Assembly: GCF_023618015.1 (NCBI RefSeq)
Contig: NZ_JAJKBJ010000011.1
Span: 62,001-126,000 of the forward strand
From: Legionella maioricensis
GTDB taxonomy: Bacteria; Pseudomonadota; Gammaproteobacteria; Legionellales; Legionellaceae
Length of the DNA stretch: 64,000 nucleotides
Reading direction: 5' to 3'
Shown here: positions 1-8,549 of the stretch, piece after piece
Layout: every line of letters starts with the position of its first letter
Numbering within the stretch: position 1 is the stretch's first letter
Translations under genes and position numbers: made by a program
Notes under the pieces: model-generated
The model's database searches: none
The model's input: only the letters and a program-made list of their open reading frames with translations
Told to the model about the DNA's origin: nothing

Positions 1-3
1 CAT
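1..3 (-). CDS. start codon of a gene running off the left edge
   Basis: On the minus strand an ATG lies at positions 3-1. It is preceded by a perfect AGGAGG ribosome binding site with a 5-base spacer (positions 9-14). Only the initiator codon is inside the window, so nothing can be said about the product. It begins 71 bp downstream of the argR stop codon and could be cotranscribed with argR. Confidence 0.5.
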
Positions 4-73
4 CTTCGCCTCCTGGTGTAACTCATAACCTTACACGTTAGGAAGCGTGCTTTAGGCTAATCATTTGAACTGG

Positions 74-529
74 TTACAGGCTCAAATAGGGAAATTCTTC
101 CTGTAAGAGTTGTACTACTTTTTCCAAATAACCCTTACCCTTAATGATCAGTAACAGGGTATCATCACCGGCTATGGTCCCAAGAATTCCAGAATCTTTT
201 TCATCGGATGAATGGTAATTCACGTATTTTTGATCAATAAAATAGCCAAGGCTATTGGCATTACCTGGTTCGGTATGCAAAACGATGAGACCATAGTCTG
301 AAACATGGATACCGAGTACCAAAGGTAAATTTGACGTTGCAAAATCAACTACCTTATATATCCCGGAAACTTTGGCAATCTTTAATTTTTTTAACCGGCG
401 CGATAAAGTAGCTTGAGGCACTTCATAGCCTCTGGCCTTTAAATGGTGTTGTAGTTCGATTTGCTCAGCAATCTTATGATTCTGAATAATATTTATTATA
501 TATCCATCAAGTACGGCATCCCGTGACAT
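74..529 (-). CDS. argR: arginine repressor ArgR
   Basis: A 151-residue transcription factor that senses L-arginine and binds ARG boxes. The N-terminal winged helix carries PQATLSRRLKKL (residues 38-49), the recognition-helix signature. The C-terminal oligomerisation and arginine-binding domain carries TEPGNANS (86-93) and GTIAGDDT (117-124), both typical of ArgR. The open frame extends further upstream, but the ATG at 529 has a GGAGTG ribosome binding site and gives the usual family length. It lies divergent from the arginine transport/synthesis operon that starts at 1132. Two ARG boxes over its own promoter suggest autoregulation. Confidence 0.95.
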   Translation of the reverse strand: MSRDAVLDGYIINIIQNHKIAEQIELQHHLKARGYEVPQATLSRRLKKLKIAKVSGIYKVVDFATSNLPLVLGIHVSDYGLIVLHTEPGNANSLGYFIDQKYVNYHSSDEKDSGILGTIAGDDTLLLIIKGKGYLEKVVQLLQEEFPYLSL

Positions 530-545
530 AAACACTCCAAACAAT

Positions 546-601
546 GCTGAATTCAAACTCATTTCAATTGAAATTGTATCCATTGAGTAGCAATAAGGCA
601 A
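546..601 (-). promoter_or_regulatory. argR promoter overlapped by two ARG boxes
   Basis: Read on the plus strand, TGAAT-N4-ACTCA starts at 548 (9 of 10 consensus bases) and TGAAA-N4-ATCCA starts at 569 (8 of 10). The two 18-bp boxes (546-563 and 567-584) are separated by 3 bp, the classic ArgR operator arrangement. A sigma70-like promoter on the minus strand has -10 TACAAT (573-578) and -35 TTGCCT (596-601) with a 17-bp spacer. The -10 lies inside the second box, so binding would block transcription of argR. Confidence 0.75.
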
Positions 602-1024
602 TAATGCTAATCCAGTTATATATTTATTTTCCAGAACAAGATCCCGCATTTCATTTATTATTAATTTTAGCAAAGATTAAACAAAACTGGATTAGAATAA
701 GAAAGCACATGAATTTTTTTGATTCCAAGCGGTTATTTATAGATTTCTTGTCATCCTTGTCTTATATCCAGGGGAGCTCTTCTTGTAAGAATCCTCTCTT
801 TTCCCACGAGCCCCCCTTAGTGATAGGACATCCTCATCGGCTATTTCCCCCGTTATCTTATTGAGTTTCAAAAATAGAAGTCGCTGAAATTATATTCAAT
901 ATTATTTGGTTAAAAGTGCCTCTTTAATAATTTTTTGAACAAGATATTTGCTTTTTTAGGCGAGATTTTGGGATGACTTAAACAAGTAGCGGCACGTAGG
1001 GTTTACTCAATAAGGCTCGAGCGA
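602..1024. other. intergenic region without a recognisable gene
   Basis: Non-coding stretch between the argR promoter and the operator of the arginine operon. An open frame crosses it on the plus strand (544-864), but its predicted peptide is low-complexity, resembles no family and overlaps argR. I see no RNA gene or repeat here. Confidence 0.5.
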
Positions 1025-1062
1025 TGTGAATATATAGTCAAATAAGTGAAATTGTTTTCATT
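1025..1062 (+). promoter_or_regulatory. ARG box pair upstream of the arginine operon
   Basis: TGAAT-N4-AGTCA starts at 1027 (9 of 10 ARG box consensus bases) and TGAAA-N4-TTTCA starts at 1047 (8 of 10). The two 18-bp boxes are 2 bp apart, a spacing also known for ArgR operators. They end 5 bp before the -35 hexamer at 1068, so ArgR bound here would sit next to RNA polymerase rather than on top of the -10. Confidence 0.6.
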
Positions 1063-1067
1063 AATTA

Positions 1068-1097
1068 TTGACAAAGAACTCCCAAACCGGGTAAATT
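1068..1097 (+). promoter_or_regulatory. putative promoter of the art-arg operon
   Basis: TTGACA at 1068-1073, an 18-bp spacer and TAAATT at 1092-1097. A second -10-like TATAAT at 1109-1114 has no matching -35. Poor ARG-like matches (TGAAT at 1097, TGGAT at 1116) lie between the -10 and the ATG at 1132. Their 19-bp offset does not fit a normal box pair. Confidence 0.5.
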
Positions 1098-1131
1098 GAA
1101 TAAATGGATATAATTTGGATATATATTTATT

Positions 1132-1875
1132 ATGAAATTTATTGCCTTAGGTTTGTTAGTTATTTCAACACTACTCTTATCAAGCTGTAACGAAGAAAAA
1201 AGTGCCAACACTCTGCACTTTGCCACCTCGGCAGAATATCCACCTTTTGAATACATGGAACAGGGGGAACTGAAAGGTTTTGATATCGATTTGGCCAAGT
1301 TGATTGCTAAAGAATTAGGCAAGGAGGCTGTTTTTGATAATATGCAGTTTAGTAGTATTTTACCCGCCGTTTCGTTTGGCCAGGATGATATGGCCATTTC
1401 CACCATTACCATTACTGCTGAACGCAAAACGAATCTGGATTTTAGCGCGCCTTATTATTTTGAAAGCATGGCGGTGGTATTTAAGAAAGAACAGCCCATC
1501 ACCTCAGCAAAAGAGCTAACCAATAAAAAATTAGCCTGCCAACTGGGAACCACCATGGAAATATGGGCTAAAAAACAGGTCCCTACCGCCGAGCTCATTA
1601 GCATGAATAACAACAATCAAGCCATAGAGGCACTCAAAGCAGGACACGTAGAGGCGGTAATCATGGATGGGGCGCAAGGTCTGGTGTTTAGCCAGAAAAA
1701 CCCGGGCTTATCTTATGCATTAATCGCCAAGTCAGAAGATGGTTATGGCATTGCCTTGCATAAAAACTCTCCCCTGACCTTGCAAGTCAACCAGGCCTTG
1801 AAGAAATTACAAGCCTCAGGAGCCATCCAAAAACTACACAAACAATGGCTAGGAGACACCCAATGGAAGAATTAA
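1132..1875 (+). CDS. ArtJ-like amino-acid-binding lipoprotein
   Basis: A 247-residue bacterial solute-binding protein family 3 member, probably the arginine receptor of the ABC importer encoded downstream. A lipoprotein signal peptide ends in the lipobox LSSC (16-19), so mature Cys19 would be acylated and the protein anchored facing the periplasm. Family hallmarks are the early YPPFEY (35-40) and KGFDIDLA (47-54) segments and the STITITAERK stretch that lines the ligand cleft. It is the first gene of an operon with a permease, an ATPase, argG and argHF. Arginine as ligand is inferred from this context and the ARG boxes. Histidine or lysine cannot be excluded. Confidence 0.88.
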   Translation: MKFIALGLLVISTLLLSSCNEEKSANTLHFATSAEYPPFEYMEQGELKGFDIDLAKLIAKELGKEAVFDNMQFSSILPAVSFGQDDMAISTITITAERKTNLDFSAPYYFESMAVVFKKEQPITSAKELTNKKLACQLGTTMEIWAKKQVPTAELISMNNNNQAIEALKAGHVEAVIMDGAQGLVFSQKNPGLSYALIAKSEDGYGIALHKNSPLTLQVNQALKKLQASGAIQKLHKQWLGDTQWKN

Positions 1876-2510
1876 TTCAAAATATTCTGCTCATAGGAAA
1901 CGGCATCGTTTTAACCATGAAACTGCTCATTGGCGGTCTCTTAATGGGGCTGTTACTGGGGACAACCCTAGCCATAGTGCGACATCAAGGGATGGTTCAG
2001 GGCGTGATTAATCGCTTTATTTCCATCATGAGAGGCACGCCCGTTATTTTGCAACTGAGCTTCATTTACTTCTCATTGCCAGGACTGACCGGAGTACGAC
2101 CCGACATTCTGCTCGCCGGAGTGTTGACCTTTGGTCTCAATAGCTCAGCCTATATTGCAGAAATCATCAGGGCAGGAATTGAACAATTACCTAAAGGTCA
2201 GTTTGAAGCAGCCAGTACCTTACAAATACCCGGTTTTTATTTATGGAAAGATATTATTTTACCCCAGGTAATCAAAAACATTCTGCCCGCCCTGGTTAAT
2301 GAAACCATAGCGTTAGCAAAAGAAACCGCATTGATATCGACTATTGGCGGCATGGATTTAATGCGAAAAGCACAATCCATTGCGGCAGAACAATTTACCT
2401 ATTTTTTACCCTTATGTATTGCCGGTGGTTATTACTATGCCCTGGTTGTACTGATTGAGTATTTAGGTAAACGAATAGCAAAAGGGGGTTATGATGTTAC
2501 ATATTGCTAA
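1863..2510 (+). CDS. amino acid ABC transporter permease (ArtM/ArtQ type)
   Basis: A 215-residue inner-membrane permease of the HisMQ family. It contains RGTPVILQL (57-65), several hydrophobic segments and the EAA loop (115-134) that couples to the ATPase. I chose ATG 1863 because AGGAG precedes it by 8 bases. An in-frame ATG at 1845 would deepen the overlap with the upstream gene. The start overlaps the binding-protein stop by 13 bp. Only one permease is present, so the transporter is presumably a homodimer in the membrane, unlike E. coli ArtQ/ArtM. Confidence 0.9.
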   Translation: MEELIQNILLIGNGIVLTMKLLIGGLLMGLLLGTTLAIVRHQGMVQGVINRFISIMRGTPVILQLSFIYFSLPGLTGVRPDILLAGVLTFGLNSSAYIAEIIRAGIEQLPKGQFEAASTLQIPGFYLWKDIILPQVIKNILPALVNETIALAKETALISTIGGMDLMRKAQSIAAEQFTYFLPLCIAGGYYYALVVLIEYLGKRIAKGGYDVTYC

Positions 2511-3243
2511 TGCGTCAAAATATTTTGGCTCAACCCCGATACTAAATAAGCTCAATTTAGACCTCGAACCGAATACCATTCTGGGTCTCGCCGGACCTTC
2601 AGGCAGCGGAAAATCTACTTTACTACGATGCATCCAACAACTGGAGGTTTTAAGCTCGGGAACCATTAAAGTAACCGGAAAAAGCGGGTTTATGTTCCAG
2701 GACTTTCAACTTTTTCCTCATATGACGGTCCTTAAAAATCTGACTTATGCACCGAAATTACGTCTTAAGATCATGCATGGAGCAAAAAAGAAGCACTCAC
2801 TACCAGGTAATAACCCCACTGACGGCCTGCCTGACAGCCTGGATGGCATACAAGAACAGGCTTTCAACCTGTTAACTGCACTGGGAATAGCCGACAAGGT
2901 CCAGTGCTTTCCGCATCAGTTGTCCGGAGGACAAAAACAACGTGTTGCCCTGGCACGCAGCCTAATGATGCATCCTTCATTATTGCTTTGTGATGAACCT
3001 ACCTCTGGTTTGGACCCCGCAATGATAGAAGAAATTATTGTCTTGCTTCAATCGGTAAAAGCCATGGGCGTTACTATGGTGATCGCCTCTCATGACTTAA
3101 CGTTTCTCACCCGGGTAGCCGACCGCTTGGTAGTCCTTAAAGGGGGTGAATTAATTGCTGACCTAAACCCCGCAGAGGTTGATCATCCTATTCATTATTT
3201 AAAACAAAAATTATCAGGAGCAGATTATGACCCCCAAAATTAA
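2491..3243 (+). CDS. amino acid ABC transporter ATP-binding protein (ArtP-like)
   Basis: A 250-residue ATPase of the polar amino acid importer. Walker [10 protein letters not shown] (35-43), Q-loop Gln70, signature LSGGQKQR (144-151), Walker B ending DE (168-169) and H-loop His201 are all intact. Between the Q-loop region and the signature there is a basic, Pro/Gly-rich insertion of about 30 residues (roughly 92-122) absent from typical ArtP or GlnQ proteins. The gene overlaps both neighbours (permease by 20 bp, argG by 17 bp), which indicates tight translational coupling. Confidence 0.9.
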   Translation: MMLHIANASKYFGSTPILNKLNLDLEPNTILGLAGPSGSGKSTLLRCIQQLEVLSSGTIKVTGKSGFMFQDFQLFPHMTVLKNLTYAPKLRLKIMHGAKKKHSLPGNNPTDGLPDSLDGIQEQAFNLLTALGIADKVQCFPHQLSGGQKQRVALARSLMMHPSLLLCDEPTSGLDPAMIEEIIVLLQSVKAMGVTMVIASHDLTFLTRVADRLVVLKGGELIADLNPAEVDHPIHYLKQKLSGADYDPQN

Positions 3244-4444
3244 AAAAATTGTTTTAGCTTATTCAGGTGGACTTGATACTTCAGTCATGATTCCTTGGCT
3301 TAAAGAACATTATCCTAATGTGGAGATCATTGCCGTAATTTGCGATTTGGGCCAGCAAGAAGATCTGGTCGCCATCAAACAAAAGGCTATCAAGAGCGGG
3401 GCCAGTAAAGCTATTGTCTGTGATGTACAGCAAGAGTTTGTTACTGATTACCTTTGGCCATTACTCAAATCAGGGGCTCTATACGAAGACCAGTATATTT
3501 TAGGAACTATTTCGCGTCCCCTTATCGCACAGAAGCTGACTGAAATCGCAGCGCTGGAACAAGCAGATGCTATAGCTCATGGCGCTACCGGTAAAGGCAA
3601 TGATCAGGTACGATTTGAGTACACCATTAAAGCCCTCGCCCCCCATCTTGATATTATTGCTCCCTGGAGAAGCTGGGAAATCAAATCAAGACAGCAAGCC
3701 ATTGACTATGCCAAAGCGCACGGGATAGAGGTTCCAGTAACTCCCAAATCACCCTATTCCAGAGATCATAATATCTGGTACATCTCTCATGAAGGAGGTG
3801 TCTTAGAGGATCCGGCCCAGGAAAAGCCTGATGATTTATTACTGATGACCAAGCCTATTGAACAGACACCCAATACCGCAGAAATAATCAGTCTGGAATT
3901 CAAGCAAGGGGTTCCTATTTCGTTAAACGGTAATTCTATGAATCCGGTATTATTACTCAATACGCTAAATGCAATAGCTGGGGAACACGGCATAGGAGTA
4001 GCTGACATCATTGAAAATCGATTAGTCGGCATGAAAATAAGGGGAATCTACGAAGCTCCTGCGGCAGCGGTCCTCTATAAAGCCCACCAGATGTTAGAAA
4101 GCCTGTGCCTGGATAGATCGACTTTGCATCTAAAACAATCCATGCAATCGACTTATGCCAACCTTGTTTATGAAGGACGTTGGTTTACCCAGACTAAAGA
4201 GGCTTTGGATGCATTGATCAAAGTGACGCAAAAGCATATTACCGGAATCGTGAAACTAAAATTATTTAAAGGAAATATTATTTCCTGTGGTATGCATTCG
4301 CCGTTTAGTTTACATCAACCGGCTTTAGCAACTTTTGAAGAAGACAGCGTGTACAACCAACAAGACGCCGAAGGGTTCATTAATTTGTTTTCCTTATCCG
4401 CAAAGGTGTATGGCATGGTCCATCTGGGGGGGAGTTATGAGTAA
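3227..4444 (+). CDS. argG: argininosuccinate synthase
   Basis: A 405-residue enzyme joining citrulline and aspartate to argininosuccinate at the cost of ATP. The N-terminal PP-loop AYSGGLDTS (11-19) and the [13 protein letters not shown] segment (about 119-131) are the family signatures, and the length is normal. AGGAG lies 6 bases before ATG 3227. It is embedded in the uptake operon and overlaps the next gene by 8 bp. No genes for ornithine synthesis are seen nearby, so the pathway probably starts from ornithine or citrulline taken from the host. Confidence 0.96.
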   Translation: MTPKIKKIVLAYSGGLDTSVMIPWLKEHYPNVEIIAVICDLGQQEDLVAIKQKAIKSGASKAIVCDVQQEFVTDYLWPLLKSGALYEDQYILGTISRPLIAQKLTEIAALEQADAIAHGATGKGNDQVRFEYTIKALAPHLDIIAPWRSWEIKSRQQAIDYAKAHGIEVPVTPKSPYSRDHNIWYISHEGGVLEDPAQEKPDDLLLMTKPIEQTPNTAEIISLEFKQGVPISLNGNSMNPVLLLNTLNAIAGEHGIGVADIIENRLVGMKIRGIYEAPAAAVLYKAHQMLESLCLDRSTLHLKQSMQSTYANLVYEGRWFTQTKEALDALIKVTQKHITGIVKLKLFKGNIISCGMHSPFSLHQPALATFEEDSVYNQQDAEGFINLFSLSAKVYGMVHLGGSYE

Positions 4445-6656
4445 TAAAACCTGGGGTGGTCGATTTAAGAAACCACTGGATCCACTGACCATCCAGTTCA
4501 ATGCATCACTTGCTTTTGATCACGTCCTTTATGCTTACGACATCCAGGGCAGTCAGGTTCATGCGACCATGCTGGCACGCCAGGGAATTATTTCTGCTGA
4601 AGAAGCTCAGGAAATTAATGCTGCATTGGCGGAGATTAAACTGGAATTACAAAAAGGCCAGCATGCTCTGGATGAAGCTTATGAAGACATTCATATGTTT
4701 ATTGAACATTTACTGATTGAGAAAATTGGTGAAACCGGTAAAAAACTCCATACCGGCCGAAGCAGAAACGATCAGGTGGCCCTTGATTTACGTCTCTATA
4801 CTCGCGATGCTGCTTCCAACATTATGGCTCAATTATATGCGGTGACCGATGTTCTCCGAAAACTGTCTTACCGACATGCTCAGGATAAAATGCCAGGCTA
4901 TACGCATTTGCAGCAGGCCCAACCTATTTATTTAGGTTGGGTTTTTGATGCCTATCTGGCAATGTTTAATAGGGATATCACCCGCCTGCAAGACCTGAAA
5001 AAACGAATGAATTTTTCACCTTTAGGCGCCGGGGCACTGGCTGGGAGCAGTTTACCCCTAGACAGAGAATGGGTAGCACAAACCTTAGGATTTGACGGTG
5101 TTATAAACAACACGCTGGATGCAGTCAGTGACCGCGATTTTATCATGGAATTTTGCGGTGCAACCTCTGTTATCATGGTGCACTTGTCACGACTGTGTGA
5201 GGATTTGATCCTCTGGGCTACCCAGGAGTTTGGTTTTATTACTCTGGATGATGGGTTTGCCACCGGATCGTCCTTAATGCCCAACAAGAAAAATCCCGAT
5301 ATTTTAGAGCTGATCAGGGGAAAATCAGGTCGAGTGTTCGGACATCTATTGGGTATTTTAACCGTCATGAAAGGTCTGCCCCTGGCTTACAATAAGGACA
5401 TGCAGGAAGACAAGGAGGGGTTATTCGATTCCGTGAAAACCGTCACCTCCTGTCTGACCATCCTTGCCCCATTTTTAGAAAGTCTGCATTTTAATACGGA
5501 ACTGATGGAGAAAAAGGCAAACTCTGGGTATCTGGATGCGACCGCAACCCTTGAAACCTTGATTTTAAAAGGTGTTCCCTTCAGGGATGCACATCATCAA
5601 GTGGGGCAAATGGTAGCAGCCGCTCTTGACAAAGGATGTTCGCTGAGCGAGATCATAAATGAATCCGAGTTCTTATTGCCGGATACGGCGCTCACCAATT
5701 CATGTCCTAATGACATCCAACATCCTCCAAAATCCGCGGAGCAACACCCAATAAAAGACGCGAGCACGATCAAGCATCTGTTAACGGGAAAAGAATTGGA
5801 GAGCCATGATCTGTTACGTCTGCTTAAGTTGGCCAGCCAGATAAAACAAAATCCCGAGGCGTATCGTCAGGCATTGGCAGGAAAAAATCTGGCCATGATT
5901 TTTGAAAAGCCTTCCTTCCGAACGCGATTAAGTTTTACTTTAGCCATGGAAAATCTTGGCGGAACCGCCATAGAAAGTGTCAGTACTACTCGCAAGCAGG
6001 AGGAGCCGCGTGATTTAATCAGGGTACTGAATGGTTACTGCGATTACGTCATGCTCAGAACCCATGATGACAATGCCTTGCTGGAAATGGCGCAATTTGC
6101 AAAAGTACCGATTATTAATGGATTATCTGCTTTATATCACCCTTGTCAGGCGCTTGCAGATTTACTTTCCTTACAAGAACAGTTTGGCAAGCTTAATGGG
6201 TTAACTCTTGCTTATGTAGGCGATGGCAATAACGTATTGCACAGCCTTTTACTCATGGCGCCTTTAGTCGGGGTAAAAATCAATTTTTGCTGTCCTGCAG
6301 ATCATCAACCCAACAATGAAATTCTGACGCAGAGTAAGCTGCTGTTTGATGCAATGATTCTTGCTTATCCTACTCCTGAAGCAGCAGTCCAGAATGCAGA
6401 TGCCATTTATACGGATGTTTGGACCAGTATGGGCTTTGAACCTCAAGATGCGGAGCATCATTTTGCAGGATTCCAGGTCAATGAATCGTTGATGGAACAG
6501 GCAAAACCCGGGGCGGTGTTCATGCATTGTATGCCGATGGAGCGAGGTAAAGAGGTGTCTGTGTCATTACCTGATAGTGCTGCATCCATTATATTCTCGC
6601 AAAGCGAAAACCGGATGCATGTCCAAAAGGCGTTGTTAATTGATCTGGGATTATGA
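4437..6656 (+). CDS. argHF: fused argininosuccinate lyase / ornithine carbamoyltransferase (ArgH-ArgF)
   Basis: A 739-residue two-enzyme polypeptide. Residues 1 to about 415 are ArgH: THLQQAQP (156-163) and the fumarase/lyase signature [11 protein letters not shown] (277-287). After a linker (about 415-445) residues 445-739 are an ArgF of near-normal length, with carbamoyl phosphate motif SFRTR (493-497), HPCQ (568-571), TDVWTSMG (659-666) and HCMP followed by RG (697-703). No stop or frameshift separates the halves. ATG 4437 starts inside the argG stop region, and an upstream in-frame ATG at 4335 would overlap argG by more than 100 bp. The protein would make citrulline from ornithine and split argininosuccinate, flanking the ArgG step. 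The fusion is read directly from the sequence. Confidence 0.94.
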   Translation: MSNKTWGGRFKKPLDPLTIQFNASLAFDHVLYAYDIQGSQVHATMLARQGIISAEEAQEINAALAEIKLELQKGQHALDEAYEDIHMFIEHLLIEKIGETGKKLHTGRSRNDQVALDLRLYTRDAASNIMAQLYAVTDVLRKLSYRHAQDKMPGYTHLQQAQPIYLGWVFDAYLAMFNRDITRLQDLKKRMNFSPLGAGALAGSSLPLDREWVAQTLGFDGVINNTLDAVSDRDFIMEFCGATSVIMVHLSRLCEDLILWATQEFGFITLDDGFATGSSLMPNKKNPDILELIRGKSGRVFGHLLGILTVMKGLPLAYNKDMQEDKEGLFDSVKTVTSCLTILAPFLESLHFNTELMEKKANSGYLDATATLETLILKGVPFRDAHHQVGQMVAAALDKGCSLSEIINESEFLLPDTALTNSCPNDIQHPPKSAEQHPIKDASTIKHLLTGKELESHDLLRLLKLASQIKQNPEAYRQALAGKNLAMIFEKPSFRTRLSFTLAMENLGGTAIESVSTTRKQEEPRDLIRVLNGYCDYVMLRTHDDNALLEMAQFAKVPIINGLSALYHPCQALADLLSLQEQFGKLNGLTLAYVGDGNNVLHSLLLMAPLVGVKINFCCPADHQPNNEILTQSKLLFDAMILAYPTPEAAVQNADAIYTDVWTSMGFEPQDAEHHFAGFQVNESLMEQAKPGAVFMHCMPMERGKEVSVSLPDSAASIIFSQSENRMHVQKALLIDLGL

Positions 6657-6825
6657 ACTAATTAATAAACTGTTGTCCCCATGTAGACAGGGAACCATCC
6701 AATAAAGTAGCAGGTGCTAAATATTTGAATGGATTCCCTGTTATTAAAATCCTGTCCTTGATACTTCAGTAAAGCGTAGCCTGGCTGCTTGCATCCGGGA
6801 AAAACATCTATTCAATATAAAATAA

Positions 6826-8475
6826 TTAGAAACAACAGCCCCTTTGATTATCACCAGCATTATCTCTGAGCGCCGTGAGAAATTCACCAGTGCGGTTGCT
6901 AAAAATCCCTTTATTAGCATCAGGATATCGATTCAGCACATCGGTAACGAGTTGTTGCACGTCACTATAATGAAAGGATTGATTTGCCAGCATCGTCAGT
7001 GCATCAATTTTAGTTTTCTTTCTATCTAAATTAAACGACCAGAAACATCCTCTTTCTCTTTCCAAACGGTTAATTAATCCCTGGATTTCGCGCAACTGTT
7101 GATTGCTTAAACAGCTTGTTGCGGATGGTGGCCGGAAAAAACTCCAGGAAGAAGGACTGGCGGAAACATTAGGTGTAGCTTGAGCAACCAATATTTGTTC
7201 CGTTAACGTCCGGTATTGAGCGGAAGTTAAATACACCACATAATATCCATCCTCAAATTGTGCTTTTTTCTTTCCTCTTCGTCCATTAACTCCGTGAGTA
7301 TGTAATAATTCAATAAAAGCCAGAGCATTGTTTTTGCGTTTAAAAGAAATTCGGTAATTCTCATCCGCCCGAAAAACCCAGGGTCTTTCCCTAAGATTTA
7401 ATGTCTGCTTGATATGATCCGCAACTATTTTTAAGGAGCTATCTACATGAGGCATATAGGTAAACTGAGTAGAGTTACTTTGTTGCCGCATGTCTTTTTG
7501 TTGTTTAAATTGAGTATTAAATCGTGCAACCATATCTCCATTTAATTGCGAATGTAATAAGACTAAATCAGACTGTTGCGCTATTTGCTCTTCAAGAGTA
7601 GTAGGATTTTTATGAGTGTATGCACCACCTATAGTGCGATCACTACCAGGATTAAGTAAAACAAGGTTTTCTTGCTCCTCTGCAAGAGCTTGGGCATATA
7701 ACATCATATCCGCATGGATAACCGGCTTCATATACTGATTATCGGGCGAATAACTCGCTAAAAGAGTAGCGTCTTCTTGGGCAGCAGAATCTTGCGCCCA
7801 GACTACCCAATCGACTTGAATTTGATGCTTTAAAGCGGCTTCGGCAAAAGCCTTATACATTTTTTCTTTGGCTATTTGTTTAGAAGCCCTATCAAGTTGT
7901 CTGATATAAACGCCCACGCCGAACGCAGGCATGACCAAACGGCTCTTCCCTTGTTGTTTTACCGTATCCACGATGAAGTCAGCCAGTTTTTTACACTCTT
8001 CATCGTATTCTTTAACTTTGAGAGCTCTTTTACGACCATTTGGAGTAGAGAATTCTTCCAGATCGCTTGCAGATGAACCCATTAAGTTGGGGGCACAGGC
8101 AGTAATTACCGGGATTTCCGTTGGGTCTTCCAGTTGACTCCCTAAATAAAAATCAACTGGACCATAAACAAGTCTGTAACGGCTTAAACGACGATTTCCT
8201 GGACGAATATCTTCCCCCAAAGGAGCTAAAATAAGTTGTTCAGATGTATAAGCAACATTCTTTAAAGGAGGATAACCAATTCGCGTGGTATCAAGCTCTT
8301 TACCTTCCTCAATATCAAGAAAATCATCAAGAAAATAAATAACCTGTTGGCTTTGCTTCTCTTCCAAACGCTGTAATCGCCTTTGGTCCCCAGGAAGAAG
8401 AGCTGAGCGAATATAACGATCAATGAAACTCATTTGTTCTAAATAATAATCGTTATAAGAAAGTATATTGGCCAT
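6826..8475 (-). CDS. putative effector with PARG/macrodomain-like motifs in reversed order
   Basis: A 549-residue protein without signal peptide or membrane segment. Residues 274-297 read as a nucleotide-binding loop, LNPGSDRTIGG followed by AYTHKNPTTLEEQ. This resembles the GGG-X(6-8)-QEE catalytic signature of poly(ADP-ribose) glycohydrolases. Residues 182-190, MPAFGVGVY, resemble the glycine loop that follows that signature in ordinary macrodomains, but here it comes first. The C-terminus ends in two cysteines and a phenylalanine. A PmrA-like tandem box sits before its own -10, as for many Dot/Icm effectors. ADP-ribose binding or hydrolysis is inference from motif likeness only; secretion is untested. 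Confidence 0.6.
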   Translation of the reverse strand: MANILSYNDYYLEQMSFIDRYIRSALLPGDQRRLQRLEEKQSQQVIYFLDDFLDIEEGKELDTTRIGYPPLKNVAYTSEQLILAPLGEDIRPGNRRLSRYRLVYGPVDFYLGSQLEDPTEIPVITACAPNLMGSSASDLEEFSTPNGRKRALKVKEYDEECKKLADFIVDTVKQQGKSRLVMPAFGVGVYIRQLDRASKQIAKEKMYKAFAEAALKHQIQVDWVVWAQDSAAQEDATLLASYSPDNQYMKPVIHADMMLYAQALAEEQENLVLLNPGSDRTIGGAYTHKNPTTLEEQIAQQSDLVLLHSQLNGDMVARFNTQFKQQKDMRQQSNSTQFTYMPHVDSSLKIVADHIKQTLNLRERPWVFRADENYRISFKRKNNALAFIELLHTHGVNGRRGKKKAQFEDGYYVVYLTSAQYRTLTEQILVAQATPNVSASPSSWSFFRPPSATSCLSNQQLREIQGLINRLERERGCFWSFNLDRKKTKIDALTMLANQSFHYSDVQQLVTDVLNRYPDANKGIFSNRTGEFLTALRDNAGDNQRGCCF

Positions 8476-8507
8476 TGGTATCCTGATAAGCTCCTAAGTA
8501 TCGCGGC

Positions 8508-8540
8508 ATTATACATGGTTAATATTAAGACAACATTAAA
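8508..8540 (-). promoter_or_regulatory. promoter with tandem PmrA-type box
   Basis: On the minus strand TTTAATGTT (8540-8532) and CTTAATATT (8529-8521) form a direct repeat with 11-bp periodicity. The second copy equals the published Legionella PmrA half-site consensus cTTAATatT. A perfect -10 hexamer TATAAT lies 7 bp downstream (8513-8508), 32 bp before the ATG at 8475. No good -35 is present, as expected for an activated promoter. PmrA is the response regulator known to control many Dot/Icm effectors. Confidence 0.65.
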
Positions 8541-8549
8541 AAATCAAGC

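Noticed and set aside
544..864. 106-residue plus-strand open frame upstream of the arginine operon
   Set aside because: It overlaps argR and its operator, has low-complexity composition and no recognisable ribosome binding site or family.
1097..1129. ARG box pair between the -10 and the ATG of the arginine operon
   Set aside because: One half scores only about 6 of 10 and the 19-bp offset does not fit known ArgR box spacing; the pair at 1025-1062 is better.
6826..6840. C-terminal prenylation (CaaX) signal on the PARG-like protein
   Set aside because: The protein ends Cys-Cys-Phe, which places no cysteine at the required fourth position from the end.
8455..8475. mdcH and the PARG-like gene as one operon
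   Set aside because: A separate -10 and a PmrA-type box lie in the 74-bp gap, so independent transcription is more likely.
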